64,000 bases of DNA from Tricholomella constricta (taxonomy: Eukaryota; Basidiomycota; Agaricomycetes; Agaricales; Lyophyllaceae), in contig JAACJP010000009.1 of NCBI GenBank assembly GCA_013368375.1, positions 620,001-684,000 on the forward strand. The letters are read 5' to 3'. Position numbers and translations under genes: made by a program. This document shows positions 11,719 to 23,605 of the stretch, one piece after another. Under the pieces are notes generated by a model, which ran no database searches, was not told the DNA's origin, and saw nothing but the letters and a program-made list of their open reading frames with translations. The stretch's first letter is position 1; the number at the start of each line of letters is the position of its first letter.

Positions 11719-12789
11719 TTACAGGAAGTCGCGGTTACCCTGATACAATCATCGTGAGTTTGATGTCCGGGGCATAGACGCAAAACTAGAATGCCCACCT
11801 TGTGGCTCACAAGCTTGCCCGACCCCTCTACAGTCAATTTGTCGATGACATCAAGCATCATCTTGACACTCTCAGCCGGCGATATCGGGCCCGTCCAGTT
11901 CGGGTATTGCTGCATGAAATAACCACCCATTTCCATGATCTCCTTCAACTCTTCGGGAGATGGAGGAGCCTGGCGGGTGTTGACCACACCGGGAGAGATG
12001 GCAAGGAATGAGAAGCCTTCGCTTTTCAAAGCGACTAGAACGATGTCAGTTGTCCGAACAACGAGAGTGACAACAAAGAATGCGCTTACGGGCATATTTC
12101 ACGTTGACCATTTCCAACGCGCTCTTGGAGATGGAATAAGAGGTGAGTTTGGGGTATCCGGAGGCCAAGGTGAGGTCAGGGACAGCGAGGCCGGTGTCGA
12201 GTGTGATGACCTTCTTGAGCGTGCCCTTCTTGAGCAAAGGTAGGAATGCGTTTGTGGTGAGAATCGGGCCAAGGACGTTGGTGTTGAAAGATGTGGTGAG
12301 GTCAGAGACCAAAGCTTCCGGCGAAGGGCTACACATTATAAAGTAAGTACAAATGCCACACTCAATGACTGAGATGTGCTTACAAGTCAACAAGGGTGTG
12401 GTAAGAATGTGCGGCGTCTTGGAACGCGGCATTGTTGATCAGCACATCGATAGCGCCACCGGTGAGTTTGGCCGTTTCTTCCGCTGCAGCCTGAAAGACG
12501 GATGAGCCGCTAAATTCAACAGATTGAGTGTTGGCGAGCTCTCACCTTCAGGGAGACAGCATCGGTAATGTCTGCCTTGACGATAAAGAGGTTCTTGTTG
12601 CCCTTGATCTCTTGCAGTTGCTTTGAACTATCGGGGTTGCGAGCGAGAGCGACGACGACGTCTCCTCGAGCGAGAAGGTCGACGACAAATTGGAGCTAGG
12701 ATGGATGGTCAGATTGTAGGGCACGGCGTTAATAACGGGAGACATACACCAATTCCGCGAGATGCGCCTGCTACAACGTACGATGGCAT
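11719..12789 (-). CDS. Short-chain dehydrogenase/reductase, tandem copy 1
   Basis: The start at 12789 gives MPSYVVAGASRGIG, the Gly-rich nucleotide-binding turn (TGxxxGxG class, here GASRGIG). Later exons give NNAAF, FNTNVLGPILTTNAFLPLLKKG, the catalytic YSISK (Tyr-x-x-x-Lys) and SPGVVNT. The last exon is only 21 nt (11719-11739) and encodes GNRDFL plus the stop, after an intron with a GTGGGC donor. The usual catalytic Ser region reads VITLDTGLA, with Thr where many SDRs have Ser. The protein is a classical single-domain NAD(P)H-dependent oxidoreductase of the sniffer/C-factor-like type. The substrate is not evident. It is adjacent to a second copy in the same orientation and near a P450 and a prenyltransferase, so a role in secondary metabolism is inferred. 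Confidence 0.85.
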
Positions 12790-13481
12790 GATAGTGATGA
12801 AGATAATATGAGATGGAGAGGCGGCCAGGCATTGTCTTTATACGAGTCGATGGAAGGTTTGCTGATGAAGAGAAGGGGTGACTGGGGGCCCGACCATTGT
12901 GAGTACAGTCATCAGAAGGACTTGGGTATCTCCAACCGCAACAGCGCCCAAAAGGATGTTTCAAACGTCCGATCCAGCTCGCCGTACATTCCCCGGATAC
13001 CAACGGCAATCAGTAAGCCGATGGTAATCCGCTATTGCCTCCGCGTCGAAGCAAATGATCGCGGCTAGATGATGACGTTGCCTCCGTTAATGTTGGGCCT
13101 TCCTGTACACGAGCAGCCCTTGTGTTTGTGCTCTAATCAAGCATGTAACTTGGCGAAAACAACTGCGCATTCCACAATGAAAGGTAACCGGGGACCAGGG
13201 TACCAGCTTACCGACACTCCATCCAGCGGTCGCGAGGCGTCTTCGTAATTGCCTTGTCTCGATATAAACTTCCTCATGATTCTGTCGCATTGCATCTGTC
13301 ATGTATGTCCGAGAAAGATGGGAATACCGAGTAGATTTCTGTCAGACGACGCAAGACAATTTACGGCTGCATGCGTTGTACGTAGCAGGCAATTTCAATT
13401 TGCTTCCGTTACGCCACTTGGCACTGAGTCTCACGAAAAAAAAAAAAAAGAAAATCTCTATTATTATTCTTTACAAACACT
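12790..13481. promoter_or_regulatory. Spacer between tandem SDR genes
   Basis: 692 bp lie between the start of SDR copy 1 and the stop of SDR copy 2, so this holds the promoter of copy 1 and the 3' end of copy 2. A run of A residues at 13437-13450 lies just past the stop of copy 2. No other gene is supported. Confidence 0.4.
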
Positions 13482-14619
13482 CTACAACCACTTCTTATTT
13501 CCCTGTTCGTAGAGATCTTAATTTGTACTCTGATGACACCGAAATAACTGGCACTCACGAAATGGCTGAGAACCTTGCCACTGTCTTCTGGACCTAGGCT
13601 ATCAAGCACTTTGAGCATCATTGCGACAGATTTCGCAGCCGTAAGCCCAAAAGGGCCTTCCCATTCGGGGTAAAGTATCTTGTACGATCCTGCTCGCTCT
13701 TCCACATGCGCTATGATCTCGGGGGTGGCTATCATCTCAAATCAATACCATGACAAAGTGACGCCGAATTGGTATGAGGACGACTCACGCTTCTCTTCAG
13801 CTGTCCAAACGACCCCTGGAGATATACCCAGGAAGGTAAACCCTTCCTCCTTCAAGGCCACTGTCAAGTTTCGGATCAACAATTTGACCACAAAGGTGAA
13901 GAGTAACGACCATCTTACAAGCAAATTTGACATTCACCATGTCTAACATGCTCTTGGTTACGCTGTACACCGCGTGGTCCGTGAACTTGGTTTCGTAGGT
14001 AACATCGCTCATGGCTAGAACGGAGCACAAGCTCATGACTTTCTTTGCCGTGCCCTTTCGGAGCAACGGAAGGAAAGCGTTCGTCGTGAGGATCAGACCT
14101 AGAACGTTCGTCGAAAAGCTTTTGTTCATCTTTTGGACCAAAATCTCATCGTTTGCGCTAAGAAATCGAGCTAAGAAAAGCGTGCTCTGATGCAATTACG
14201 ACACTCACAAGTCTGTGAATCCCATGAACCAGTCTTGGAGCTCTTGATATGCCGCATTGTTGATGAGAACATCCAGAGTGCCGCCAGTAATCAGAGCTGT
14301 CTCCGTGGCTGCGCGCTGTGGCAAGCTCAGTTAACGTTTATCAGCCTTACACCGCCAGACGTACCTCTAGTGACGACTGGTCTTCGAGGTCTGCCTCGAG
14401 CACATGCAGATTGGCGTATTTCTGAGCTTCAATTATGCTCGTGAGCCTCTTTGAGACTGATTTCTTGTTTCGCACGATTGCGATGACTGTGTGTCCCGCA
14501 TCTAACAAGGCAACTGCAAATTCAAGCTGATTGACAAACGGTCAGCAAGGCGAATGATTCTGTCCTGACAGACGTACCCCTAGTCCGCGAGAAGCTCCTG
14601 TGATTGCGTAGGACAACAT
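13482..14619 (-). CDS. Short-chain dehydrogenase/reductase, tandem copy 2
   Basis: The start at 14619 gives MLSYAITGASRGLG, followed in later exons by NNAAYQELQDW, FSTNVLGLILTTNAFLPLL, the catalytic YSVTK and ISPGVVWT. A last small exon encodes GNKKWL and the stop at 13482, joined after an intron that ends TACGAACAG. Organisation, exon phases and blocks such as NVLGxILTTNAFLPLL match copy 1, so the pair arose by tandem duplication. The catalytic Ser region reads VMSLCSVLA. The role is inferred as a NAD(P)H-dependent carbonyl reductase or alcohol dehydrogenase acting on an unknown, possibly cluster-specific, substrate. Confidence 0.85.
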
Positions 14620-15687
14620 GATGACAATAGAGGGGAACTAATATTCCACATCTCCACTTGTGCTTATATTGCGACTCGGCGACGATAGTCTGTTACGACA
14701 GTGATACGCGAGCCGGAGAAACTTATCGTCATCATGTTTTGTCATACCTTTGTAGGCGAATTTTGATGCGAGAGAAACGGATACAAGCTGACATACTGAT
14801 GTCAAGATCTCATTGAAGATGATGTCCCGGAGTCCACGCTGGTATGGGGAAGGCCGATCAAAGAACGCGAGGAGGTACACCGCTGCTGTCGGAAATTGTT
14901 GAAAGGTGGTTGCTCTCAAGACGGACACCCCAGTTCACCGCCAAGAAGATGATTCTAGAAGAAAGTGATTCCCGTTTCAAAAACAGCTTGGGTGTGAAGC
15001 ACCTCCGCCGATGAGAAGCCTAATGGCAAGGAAACGAAGATAATCAAGAGAGCTTACTCAGGGTGGACGACAGTAAGCATAAATTGTCGTAATCTTCTAA
15101 GTTTTGTCTCCGGTCTTTCAAGTCAATTCAAGTGTTAAGAAACGCGTGGCGTTGCCGACGATACCACCGTGGCTAGGAGTAGCGAAGTTCCGGATCTAGT
15201 TCAACCAGTCTCGCTTTAAACAGTCCAAGCCATTTGGATGACCGAACGTAAACAAAGCTGGCGCGTCGTCGAAACGGAGGTTGCATAACACGATAAAGGA
15301 GGTTGCGATGGAAGATTGACAGGTAATCTTGATCAACACAGTTGATCGAGTCCGACGGATAAATCAGACTCATCGCCAGGCAAGCAGAGTTGCTATTAGC
15401 GGTTAACAGAGGCATGATAACTTGCGTTAAGATCCGATGATTACCACTTATCTGACGAAAACATGCAAAAGCGATGTTCATAAGATTGCAAAGATTGCGC
15501 GTATTAAGAAGGGAAGACGACAAAGTGTTTGGCCGTGTTACAATTTAATTGGCACGGATATTGGAATTTACAAGACCGCAAGGTTATACATTGTTCTTAT
15601 TGAAATTTATATCTACGGGGAAACTACGACGTGAGTACTCAAACGAAAAGAACACGAAAAACCATCTAGTTCAATCTGATAATCTAT
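14620..15687. other. Spacer between SDR copy 2 and the P450 gene
   Basis: About 1.07 kb, AT-richer than neighbouring coding DNA. A 116-codon open frame on the minus strand (15173-15523) shows no domain and no credible introns, and I do not call it. The region must include the promoter of SDR copy 2 and the 3' UTR of the P450. Confidence 0.4.
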
Positions 15688-17654
15688 TTACGCCTTCAAG
15701 CCAAAGGAGCTCTTGATTGTCTGAATATGCATTTCTGAGCGGGGTTTTATCACAGCCTCATAGTGGTCGGGTTCACTAAGGAAAGAAAAATCAAAATGAC
15801 AGTCCAGTAATATATGGGGGAAACATAAACGCACGCCGTGACGCCGTTGCGACAAGCTTTCGGATCCGGAAGGACAGGCTTCCCGTTTGCGTCCAGCGGG
15901 GCAGTGATGTCAAAGGCCCAAAGCAGACGGACGATGGCAATCCATACAGATTTGGAGGCGAGATATTGACCAGGGCAGGTACTAGCCATGAGAAAGCATT
16001 TAGCTCCGGGAAAATGTGAACAAGAAGAGAACAAGTTTTACCGTCTTCCGAACCCGAACCCGTAGTGCCCCTCATTGAGTGACTCTGGCCCCAAAGTTGC
16101 GCCGTCTTTGGGGAGGAAGCGCTCCGGCTTGAAGTTGAAGGAATCGGGGTAGAGGAACTCGTTGTGATGGATACTCCAGACATTGGCGAAGACGGTTGTT
16201 CCGGCAGGAATGATGTACCCCTTGTAGACATCGTCCTTCATGGTCTGTCGCGGGCCCCCAACAGGTGCAACAGGCATCCACCTGAAGACCTCCTTCGTCA
16301 ACGCGACGCAGTAGGGTAGCTGCTCTAGATGCTGGAATCCGGGAGCGGCATATCCTTGAGGGCCAAGCACAGAATCGAGTTCCGCCTGTGCTTTCTTCAG
16401 GACGTCAGGGTAGAGCATCATTGCTTCGATAAACCAAAGGATCGAGCCCGCGGTGTTGTCGGTCCCGGCTTCAAGGGTGGAACCGGCGACTGCGAACGAA
16501 AAAGCAAGGTCAGGAATGGAGCGGGGGACGGCACTAGAAGGACTGACCAAATGCCATAGAGATTTCGTCGAGTCCTAATTTTCCAACGCCTTCCCAGAGA
16601 CGGGCGGCAAAGCATTCAAGATCACCGCCATTATCCATGACAGTCTTGACATCGTTGAGGAGACGACCGTAGAACTAGAAAATTACATTTGATCAGCTCA
16701 CAAGGCCCATCCCTCATTCTCGATGCACTTACTCCGCTATCCACCTCGTATTTTTTAATCGCATGCGCCCTCCATGGCGCCAAGAAGTTTGGGAGATAGT
16801 CGAGCACGGGGAACGTGTCCACTAGATGCCGGGCAGGATGGATATCCTGGACAAAGGTCTCCAAGATGTGAAGGAGGGTCTTCAGATCCTCGCCGTCGGC
16901 CTGGAATTCCTTGCCATACACAAGAGTCATCAGAGTTTCGGCAGTAAACCATTTAACATTGATGTAGGCTTTGGAAGGATTATCGAGGATGTCAGAGAGA
17001 AGTTTCATACTGCCGCGTTCTTGAATTTCTTCGTAACCACCGACGACTTGAAGAGCAGATAGTTAGGAGCTAGCGTGGAAGGCGGCAAGCCTAAGCATGC
17101 TCACCTCTGGCGTTCAACATCTGGAAAATGGCTGCACGTTGCTTCTTCATTTCCAGTCCGTACGGTAATAGAACCAAGCGCTGTAAGTACGATCAGGATT
17201 CATTGGAAGAGTGCGAAGAAAAGTGTTTTATACCTTATTGTTCGAACGATACTTGGCGCCGTAAACAACCTGCTGACGGGAAGAGTAATTGCCGGAACGC
17301 TTGACGAGCTAGAACAATTCATGTCAGGACAAGTAGCAGTCGTAGAGATAATTTTGCCCAATGTACCAGTTCTTCGACATCCTCGATGTCATCAAGTACG
17401 ACGACCTCGGTGCCAGCGATCCTGAGCCTAATTATGGGGCCATACTTCTCACTCAAAGACTTGAAGTAGAGCCAGGTTTTTTCGGTTGGAATCTGAAGCG
17501 CGTTACCGAAGATGGGAATTGGCGTCGGCCCAGGCGGGAGATTACGCCTGCGACGACCATAGGCGATAGCAAGGCAAGTAGAGAGTAGAAGACCAAGGAC
17601 AAGTGGTCCACCAACGGAAGACGTAGTTTCTGAGATGGAGGGGAATCCTGACAT
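15688..17654 (-). CDS. Cytochrome P450 monooxygenase
   Basis: The start at 17654 (MSGFPSISETTSS; an in-frame ATG at 17684 is possible) leads to a hydrophobic anchor (GGPLVLGLLLSTCLAIAY), a basic RRRR stretch and the Pro hinge LPPGPTPIPIFGN. Later exons carry the I-helix AGTDNT, the ExxR pair in KEVFRW, and PERF. The haem loop is rebuilt across an intron as FGFGRRTCPGQYLA, with the haem-ligand Cys present. The C-terminal exon, read through a last intron, continues to the stop at 15688 (ending QTIKSSFGLKA). This is a complete ER-anchored class II P450 of the fungal OrdA-like type. The substrate is unknown. It is divergent from the cupin gene and lies in the presumed biosynthetic cluster. Confidence 0.92.
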
Positions 17655-18136
17655 GATGAGGCGCAGTGACTCTGGCAGTAACACTATCCTTTGGCGCGAT
17701 ATTTATGCAAAGGCAACCCATCCAAGAAAAGGCCCAGCGGAAATGTGGCGGATACAAGGAGAAATCGGAAGCAGGGTAGAAGTTCCACCCAGGTTAGGTT
17801 CCACCTCCATGCTGGTGCACAACCACTTGGAAATGACCTAATGGCGAAAGAGCCCGGGGCGCGCTAGAGATCCCAGTCTATCTCCTATCAGCCATTACCA
17901 CCGACATTCTCGCCATCGTCGTCAGCGCCGTCCCTGGAATAATGACAAACTAGGATAGCCCAAAACATGTTTCCAAGCCGCCGATGTCCGTCTTGATGCC
18001 GACTACACCCAACAGTACATTGTCCAATTCCGGGCCCCCGGTGCACATCACAGAAAATCAGACGAAGTGTGCCAGGCTCATAACGCACAATCGCGTATAA
18101 GTAGACATACTTCCGACAGAGACCCGAGTCAGCACA
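17655..18136. promoter_or_regulatory. Divergent promoter, P450 / cupin gene
   Basis: 480 bp between outward-facing starts. A CATAAATAT-like TATA element (read on the minus strand, near 17700) lies about 45 bp before the P450 start. Shared control of the two genes is possible but not shown. Confidence 0.4.
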
Positions 18137-19267
18137 ATGCATACTTCCTCAGAAGCCAGCATGCTTTCAACAATACAGGACGCCCTTTTCCCAAAGGTAT
18201 TTCACGAGTCATTTTTCAGAGTCTTTGATTCACCTGCAAAACCGCAATCAGGTCCCCCTCGTCCCTATCGAGTTTGACTCAGAGGGATGGATGGTGTTCT
18301 TTGGCGGTGCCCGGCGGCACAAAATCATAAAGCAAGATGAGAAAGAATTTGTTTTCAGGTGTCAATACTCCTGCACGGACCCATTTACGACTGGTGGAAG
18401 GGAGTCACGTGAGTCTTCGGTTACCTCAACGAGTTCGTTCTCTCATGCAAGTCTTCCTTCAGCGGCGTATCCTCTGCTTCAGTGAGGCATATTCCTCATA
18501 CATCACAAACCTTCTTTTCATTCAGGCTTTCTCTTTTCACAACAGTTGGCACCGCCAGCAGGACGAGTGGTTTAAAGTGGTATGTACTCGGTCTATGTCA
18601 TCAATCAAGGTCACTTACCGAGAATGACCATGACCATCTCCAGCTTTCTGGCAGGGTTGGGTACGTGTTGAACGGTAAGGAAGGCTATGCGTCAGCCGGA
18701 GATCTCGTGTCTATTCCGCGAGGCTCGACCCATACGGTGCGTGCGCCATCTATACATTCGTTGTCGCGTCGTGTGGCTGATCGCTGACGACACAATATTA
18801 CCGTACAGTTCTGGTGTGACCCTTCGATTGGCGAAGACGCCGACTTGGAGTTTACGGCACGTCCTGGTACAGGGTACGTCATTCGACCTCGTCATATTCC
18901 ATGCTACCTCGGTGTTAACGTTTTCGCGTTGATCTTCCTCCAGAATTGATGCAGAATGGCTCAATACGGTCTACGGCATTATGGACTCACTCTACCGACA
19001 AGGCCAGACGCTCGGCTTTCTCCAAGTCATGGTCTTTGCGCTCGAATCAGATTCCGGGCCTGGGGCTTTACCTAAGTGGCTTGGGATAATACTGGTTGCT
19101 ATATTTAGTGAGCTATGGGCTTTTACTGGGTGCTATGATCGTTCTAAGCTCGGAATCGTTTCGAAGGTCGCATTGGTTTGTTGGCTGGATACAAGGCTAC
19201 ACATCCCATCTACAAGGATGCTTTAAAGGCAGACGCTACTTCAGATGCAACTGGAGTGGTTGGTTGA
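18137..19267 (+). pseudogene. Cupin-domain protein gene, probably frameshifted
   Basis: Exons give MHTSSEASMLSTIQDALFPK, then after a 55-nt intron GWMVFFGGARRHKIIKQDEKEFVFR. Later come ARTHLRLVEGSH, AFSFHNSWHRQQDEWFKV, LSGRVGYVLNGKEGYASAG, SIPRGSTHTFW and GLLAGYKATHPIYKDALKAD before a stop at 19265. The His-x-x-x-x-x-Glu pattern and PRGxxHxF loop are cupin motifs, so a small-molecule dioxygenase or isomerase fold is likely. The second exon begins in one frame (through EFVFR) but must end in another (ARTHLRLVEGSH) to join the next exon. No intron that fits lies between, so a one-base shift near 18351-18365 is suspected. It could be a pseudogene, a sequencing error or a splice form I missed. 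Confidence 0.55.
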
Positions 19268-21249
19268 GCTCGTCGAGACTTGCGACAGCGCACTGTGACT
19301 TTTGCTTGAGCTTGCTTATGGCGCATCATATAGATCTACGTTGCTGTTTGTAATAAAGAAGCTCTGGAAATTCACTTAATTTTAGCAAAACGAAATTTAC
19401 AGTAAATTGGCTCATGTTTCTCTCATCCAACGCTCTCTCTCATTTTCAACAATCTCAAATCTTCTCAAGGACTTCGCTAGTTCAAAAACTTCATATCTCT
19501 GGGAAAGAAACTCCGTCGTTGTGGGACCACGAGCTCCCTGGCGACTTGGGAGTTGATGGGGAGATCAGTTATTCTCGTAACGATTGACGGTAGATCCCTT
19601 GTTTTTGGGCTCAGCAAATTCACAACGGTTTTCTTTGTCCGAATCTGATCCCATCAAATCGCCGGGATCCCGACGCGGCAACGCCACAAAAAAGGACGGT
19701 TCCGAGCGTTGATCCCGGCGTCGTGATGCGATCAGATCAAACAGATATGATCAAAGCTTGTGCCTACAACTTAGCTTGATCCATGTTTGGCGGATCCATC
19801 AAGTCTGTTGCTTGATACCCCTGGGCCAGCTTCGAGTGCGCAATACTTCATCTTGAATATACCTGGGTCCTATCTGGTGAATGATGCTCGTACTTGGCGC
19901 TGCCATTTGGAACAACATACCGGGATGAAGAGTAACACATTTTTATATCAAACATAACCCCAATCATCTTGTCGCTTCCACTTTTCATGTGTTGCCGGAG
20001 TAGGTTGAGTGACGCGCTTGGAATTCACACATCGTTTACTAAAGAAGCAGAAAACCTAGCGCTACAGTGTGGCGTATCTGCGCGGATCACGTGATTACAA
20101 TGCCATCTCCGTCGTCCGACCGCTGCATCACCGCGTGTCGCGCGACGGAAACAATCGACGTTACTAACGGCACCGCTCCACCGTTTATCCCCGGGTCCTC
20201 GGGACTTTATTGGAACAAGATTGTTTTTTGTCCCGAATCTATATCCAGTGCTCGAGGTACTGTATCTGTGACCGCGTACCTGCTAAATTGCCCGATCATC
20301 TTATTAATCTACATCGAGACTATTCGCAGTATGCGCTCGTTTACTTCTTCTGTCCACATTACCGGCGAGCCATTAGTACCTGTTGAAGGCAGTGATGACT
20401 CTGAACCGGCGTTGAGAGCCCCGAACTTTACTACAGTGCCTTGAGTTTACCCAGGTCCCAGCTGAGCATGTCGGTACCACTGCAAGTCACCGAGCACAGC
20501 AAATTAACTGAGCTTTCTTGTCAGAATCGAAGGACTTGGTTACTGAGGGTCGCTTCCGGTGGGGGCGCGGCCACCCCGCCTGTAGAGAGTAAATATGAAT
20601 ATGCTTCCATTGCTCAGACAAACGCGGTGGTGCCTCACTTCGATCAGAACTGTGAAAGGAATGCCAAGGAGCTATGCTTCCGCGCCCACCGGTTTTAAAG
20701 TCCTTCTTCATTGCGACACCTCAAACTCTGGGCCAGATCCTGCACAGGCCTCGCAAGAAAAAAAAAAACTCCCTCGTTCCAGGAGTGTCTGGACCCCGGC
20801 AATGAACAATGTATGTTAAAACATATGAAAAGCGACGAAACGAGGAGGAATAGTCATTGATGCGAACATGTCGCCTTAATGTCGCCCTTTCATTCTGACA
20901 TACTCAAGTCACACAAAAAGAAGCCTACACTGCCCACCGAGTTACATACCATCAATACTTTGCGATATCCTACAGATGATTGATTTACAGTTTCTGCTCG
21001 GTAACTGCTACACATTTCGTCACTACACAGCCTCTCGCAGCATGAATTCGCATCAAGTTCAATGGGTTTGCTTGCTGCGTCCCGGAGATCTTCCAGACTT
21101 GTGTGATGCAGTTCGCCTTGAGTAAGTAGATGCCCGAGTTCCACCTTTGCGCATATGTACAACTTGGCTGCCAAGTCCACTACCTTGAACCATTTTTCTA
21201 TTATCTCATCTAGTAAGTTGACACGACTTTAAGACAGACACGCCTAGAC
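19268..21249. other. Long non-coding spacer with inverted repeats and an E-box
   Basis: About 2 kb without a supported gene. It holds a long imperfect inverted repeat (19644-19736, listed separately), more GATCC-rich palindromic sequence to about 19830, and a TCACGTGA palindrome near 20085. A plus-strand frame at 20067-20444 has no recognisable domain. Genes on both sides point toward the region with their 3' ends, so no promoter is required here. Confidence 0.4.
19644..19736. repeat. Imperfect inverted repeat, 26-bp arms
   Basis: The left arm (19644-19669) and the reverse complement of the right arm (19711-19736) match at 22 of 26 positions by eye, including a perfect 10-bp inner part (CGCCGGGATC / GATCCCGGCG). 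The 41-bp loop is GC-rich. It could form a strong hairpin. Possible sources are a degenerate miniature transposon or a structural terminator. I see no target-site duplication. Confidence 0.6.
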
Positions 21250-22566
21250 CTAATGCAAGTACCAATCTACCAACATGCCTGTGACGATGATATATCCGAG
21301 GTCTCCATTGGCCTAGTGCAAAATCGTAACGATCAGAAATTCAATAATCAGACATAAAGCTCGCTACTCACCACAAACCTTCTCCCACAATTTTTTGGAA
21401 TCTCCACGTCGAGGGTGACGAGCTGCCATATAAGGTGCACCGTACAACCGCCAACGCTGATGACGAAGAACTCGGGGCCCAATTGTACCGCCTGTCCAGC
21501 GTACGCGAGGGTGATCACGAACATTGCACCAAACACGGAGAGTATCTCCTTCACATAAGACCCGAACAGAAGTGCGGTCGATTTGACTCCCGCCTTCATG
21601 TCGTCTTTGCGATCTTGACATGCGTAGATGGTGTCGTAAAATATGGTCCAACTGGTCCGAGGTTCAAGTCAGCTGTGATCGCCAAACTCTGACCGCTCCT
21701 GTAATGAAGACCGGCGGAGGAGTTTGTACGTACCATAATGTCCCGAAAGTCAAAACCCACATGGGAGAGGACTTGTAGTCGTTCGGAGAGGCGATCAGCC
21801 ATGCGGTAGGGAGAGTCCAGTTCATTGCAAGTCCTGAAAGTATGTGACATCGTTGAACTACGATCACTCACGATCTGTAGACAAAGCGTACCAAGCCAGG
21901 CTTGCGGCCACCATGTTATTCTCTTCATCAGAGGATACAAAGTGGCCAGAGGAAATATACCGAACGCGCCGGAGATCAACCTATTTTTCGTTATTAACAA
22001 GGATCCGACGCGACTGGTGGCGAAGAGCGCACGCGTTATGGTTTACGAAAGTCAGCATTGCCACAAGAGCCACCATTTGAATTAAAAAGAATACCCAGGC
22101 GCCGAACAGAGAGACTCTGCCGGCAGCCAGAGGGCGTTTCTTCGTGCGTTCTGGAATGCAGTACGTCGGTCGAAAGGCGTGAAGGAGTAAAATAGAAGCT
22201 CACCAACTTGACGATCAAAGTCGACATCACAGATGTCGTTAAGCACACATCCAGCGCTGTGAAGGAGAGTGCTCCATACGAAGAGCCCGGCTAAAGTGCT
22301 AGCAAGCTGTATGTGGCCAGGTTTAGCGGCGTGCGCACCAAGGAGGTACCCCCATGCTGTAAGTGTCTTCAGCGCTTGGCTATGAGGAACGACATGACCG
22401 GTCAAGACGCACCAGCTGGCCAGAAGATGAGGATGGACCCAGCGGGGAATTCGTGCATTCTGGCAAGCTGCCAGTATGCCTGAAAGGAGAAACTCGATGG
22501 TTGAGCCGGCACGTAGACTTTGCCCGCAACCAGTGTTTGATTTTCTCCTGCTAGCGAGGACGACAT
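21250..22566 (-). CDS. UbiA-family aromatic prenyltransferase
   Basis: Six or more exons run from an ATG at 22566 (MSSSLAGENQTLVAGKVYVP; an upstream in-frame ATG lies at 22626) to a TAG at 21250. The protein has alternating hydrophobic helices and both Asp-rich motifs. The first reads LNDICDVDFDRQVE followed by RTKKRPLAAGR, and the second YDTIYACQDRKDD. The last exon ends in GMLVDWYLH. These bind the magnesium diphosphate of an isoprenoid donor in UbiA enzymes. Orthologous COQ2 transfers a polyprenyl chain to 4-hydroxybenzoate in mitochondria. Here no clear mitochondrial presequence is seen and the neighbours are tailoring enzymes, so a secondary-metabolism paralogue is inferred. Similar basidiomycete enzymes prenylate simple phenolic acids. 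Donor chain length and acceptor are unknown. Confidence 0.88.
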
Positions 22567-23605
22567 TTTTCGAGTTAACCTGTGAAGGAAACGCAGGAGA
22601 GATTCTTTAAAACTTGGAGCGAACACGACGGCGCACCGACTATTATTTGAATAGCCAGAACTATTTGGGGATGCTTAGCAGATACTGAGGTCCTCTTGCT
22701 TAGTGAGGGAGTTCTCCATATTTATAACGATAGTTGGCTTGCGTTTAGGAAGGAGATGATGCGGTAGGTTGCCGTATCAGGAAGTACGCTGGCGAATGGC
22801 GTGTTTAACGCTCGTCCTCTGGTCGATTCAGTGCTATCGCCTGCAAAGGATCTACGATAAGTATAGAAATGAAAACTCGGAGCTCCGATTCAACGTAGTC
22901 GGGTTTATTTTAAGTTCCATTCCTAACAGTTGCGAGCTCTCGATCTCGGTTTAAGCTGATTGAAGGAACGCATGGACGATATTTTTTGTGAGCAGAGTGG
23001 AGTAGACTTCTCGGAGGACTTGAGAATGCTCTGCAGTTCGGTAACAAGAGGTAAAGTGGAGTTTCTCATCATAATACTATGTTAAGCACCTACTCAGGTT
23101 TGCTGGCGGAGTAGCGCCAGGAAAGGCTAAAGATATAACAGATGATAGTCAATCTAGGAAAATGTGCTGGTGGCCCATTCGTTCGAGGTACATTTCGTTG
23201 GAAACAGGGTTTACTACAGGTTGGCACGTCGCATCAGCGACCTTGGAGTCGCGACAGTACCTTGCGCCGGTTACCTCTTTGGTACGGAACCGACCGCGCG
23301 GGAAAGTCGGGATTCATCCAAAGACCTGACACCGAATTGATGTGACGACGGCTGCCGATCAGCTCCAGTGTGTTCACAACCAACACAAGCTGATTGACGC
23401 GTCTCCTAACTTGTACCTGTATCAACAGTGCCTCGAGCTAGCAGCTCGAACCCCGAGTCGGGTCCATTGAAGACGAAACATTCCGCTGTACATACCTCCT
23501 CCGGGGTATTCCCATCGATGCGATCTGACAACCGAGCAATGCACAGGTTATTCCTTGGTATATATGTCGAGCGATGGGCTCTCGCCAAGTATCCTCTGAC
23601 TTGCG
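22567..23605. promoter_or_regulatory. Divergent promoter, UbiA prenyltransferase / GMC oxidoreductase
   Basis: 1.04 kb between outward-facing starts, the likely control region of both genes. A TATATAT box at 23559-23565 lies 41 bp before the GMC start. No further gene is convincing. A 60-codon minus frame (23406-23588) has plausible composition but no support. Confidence 0.5.

Noticed and set aside
15173..15523. 116-codon minus-strand frame between SDR copy 2 and the P450
   Set aside because: No domain, no intron signals, and unlike the coding composition of neighbours.
20067..20444. 125-codon plus frame in the spacer after the cupin gene
   Set aside because: No similarity or splice pattern suggestive of a gene.
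23406..23588. 60-codon minus frame upstream of the GMC gene
   Set aside because: Plausible residues but no start context, splice signals or family. It overlaps the likely promoter.
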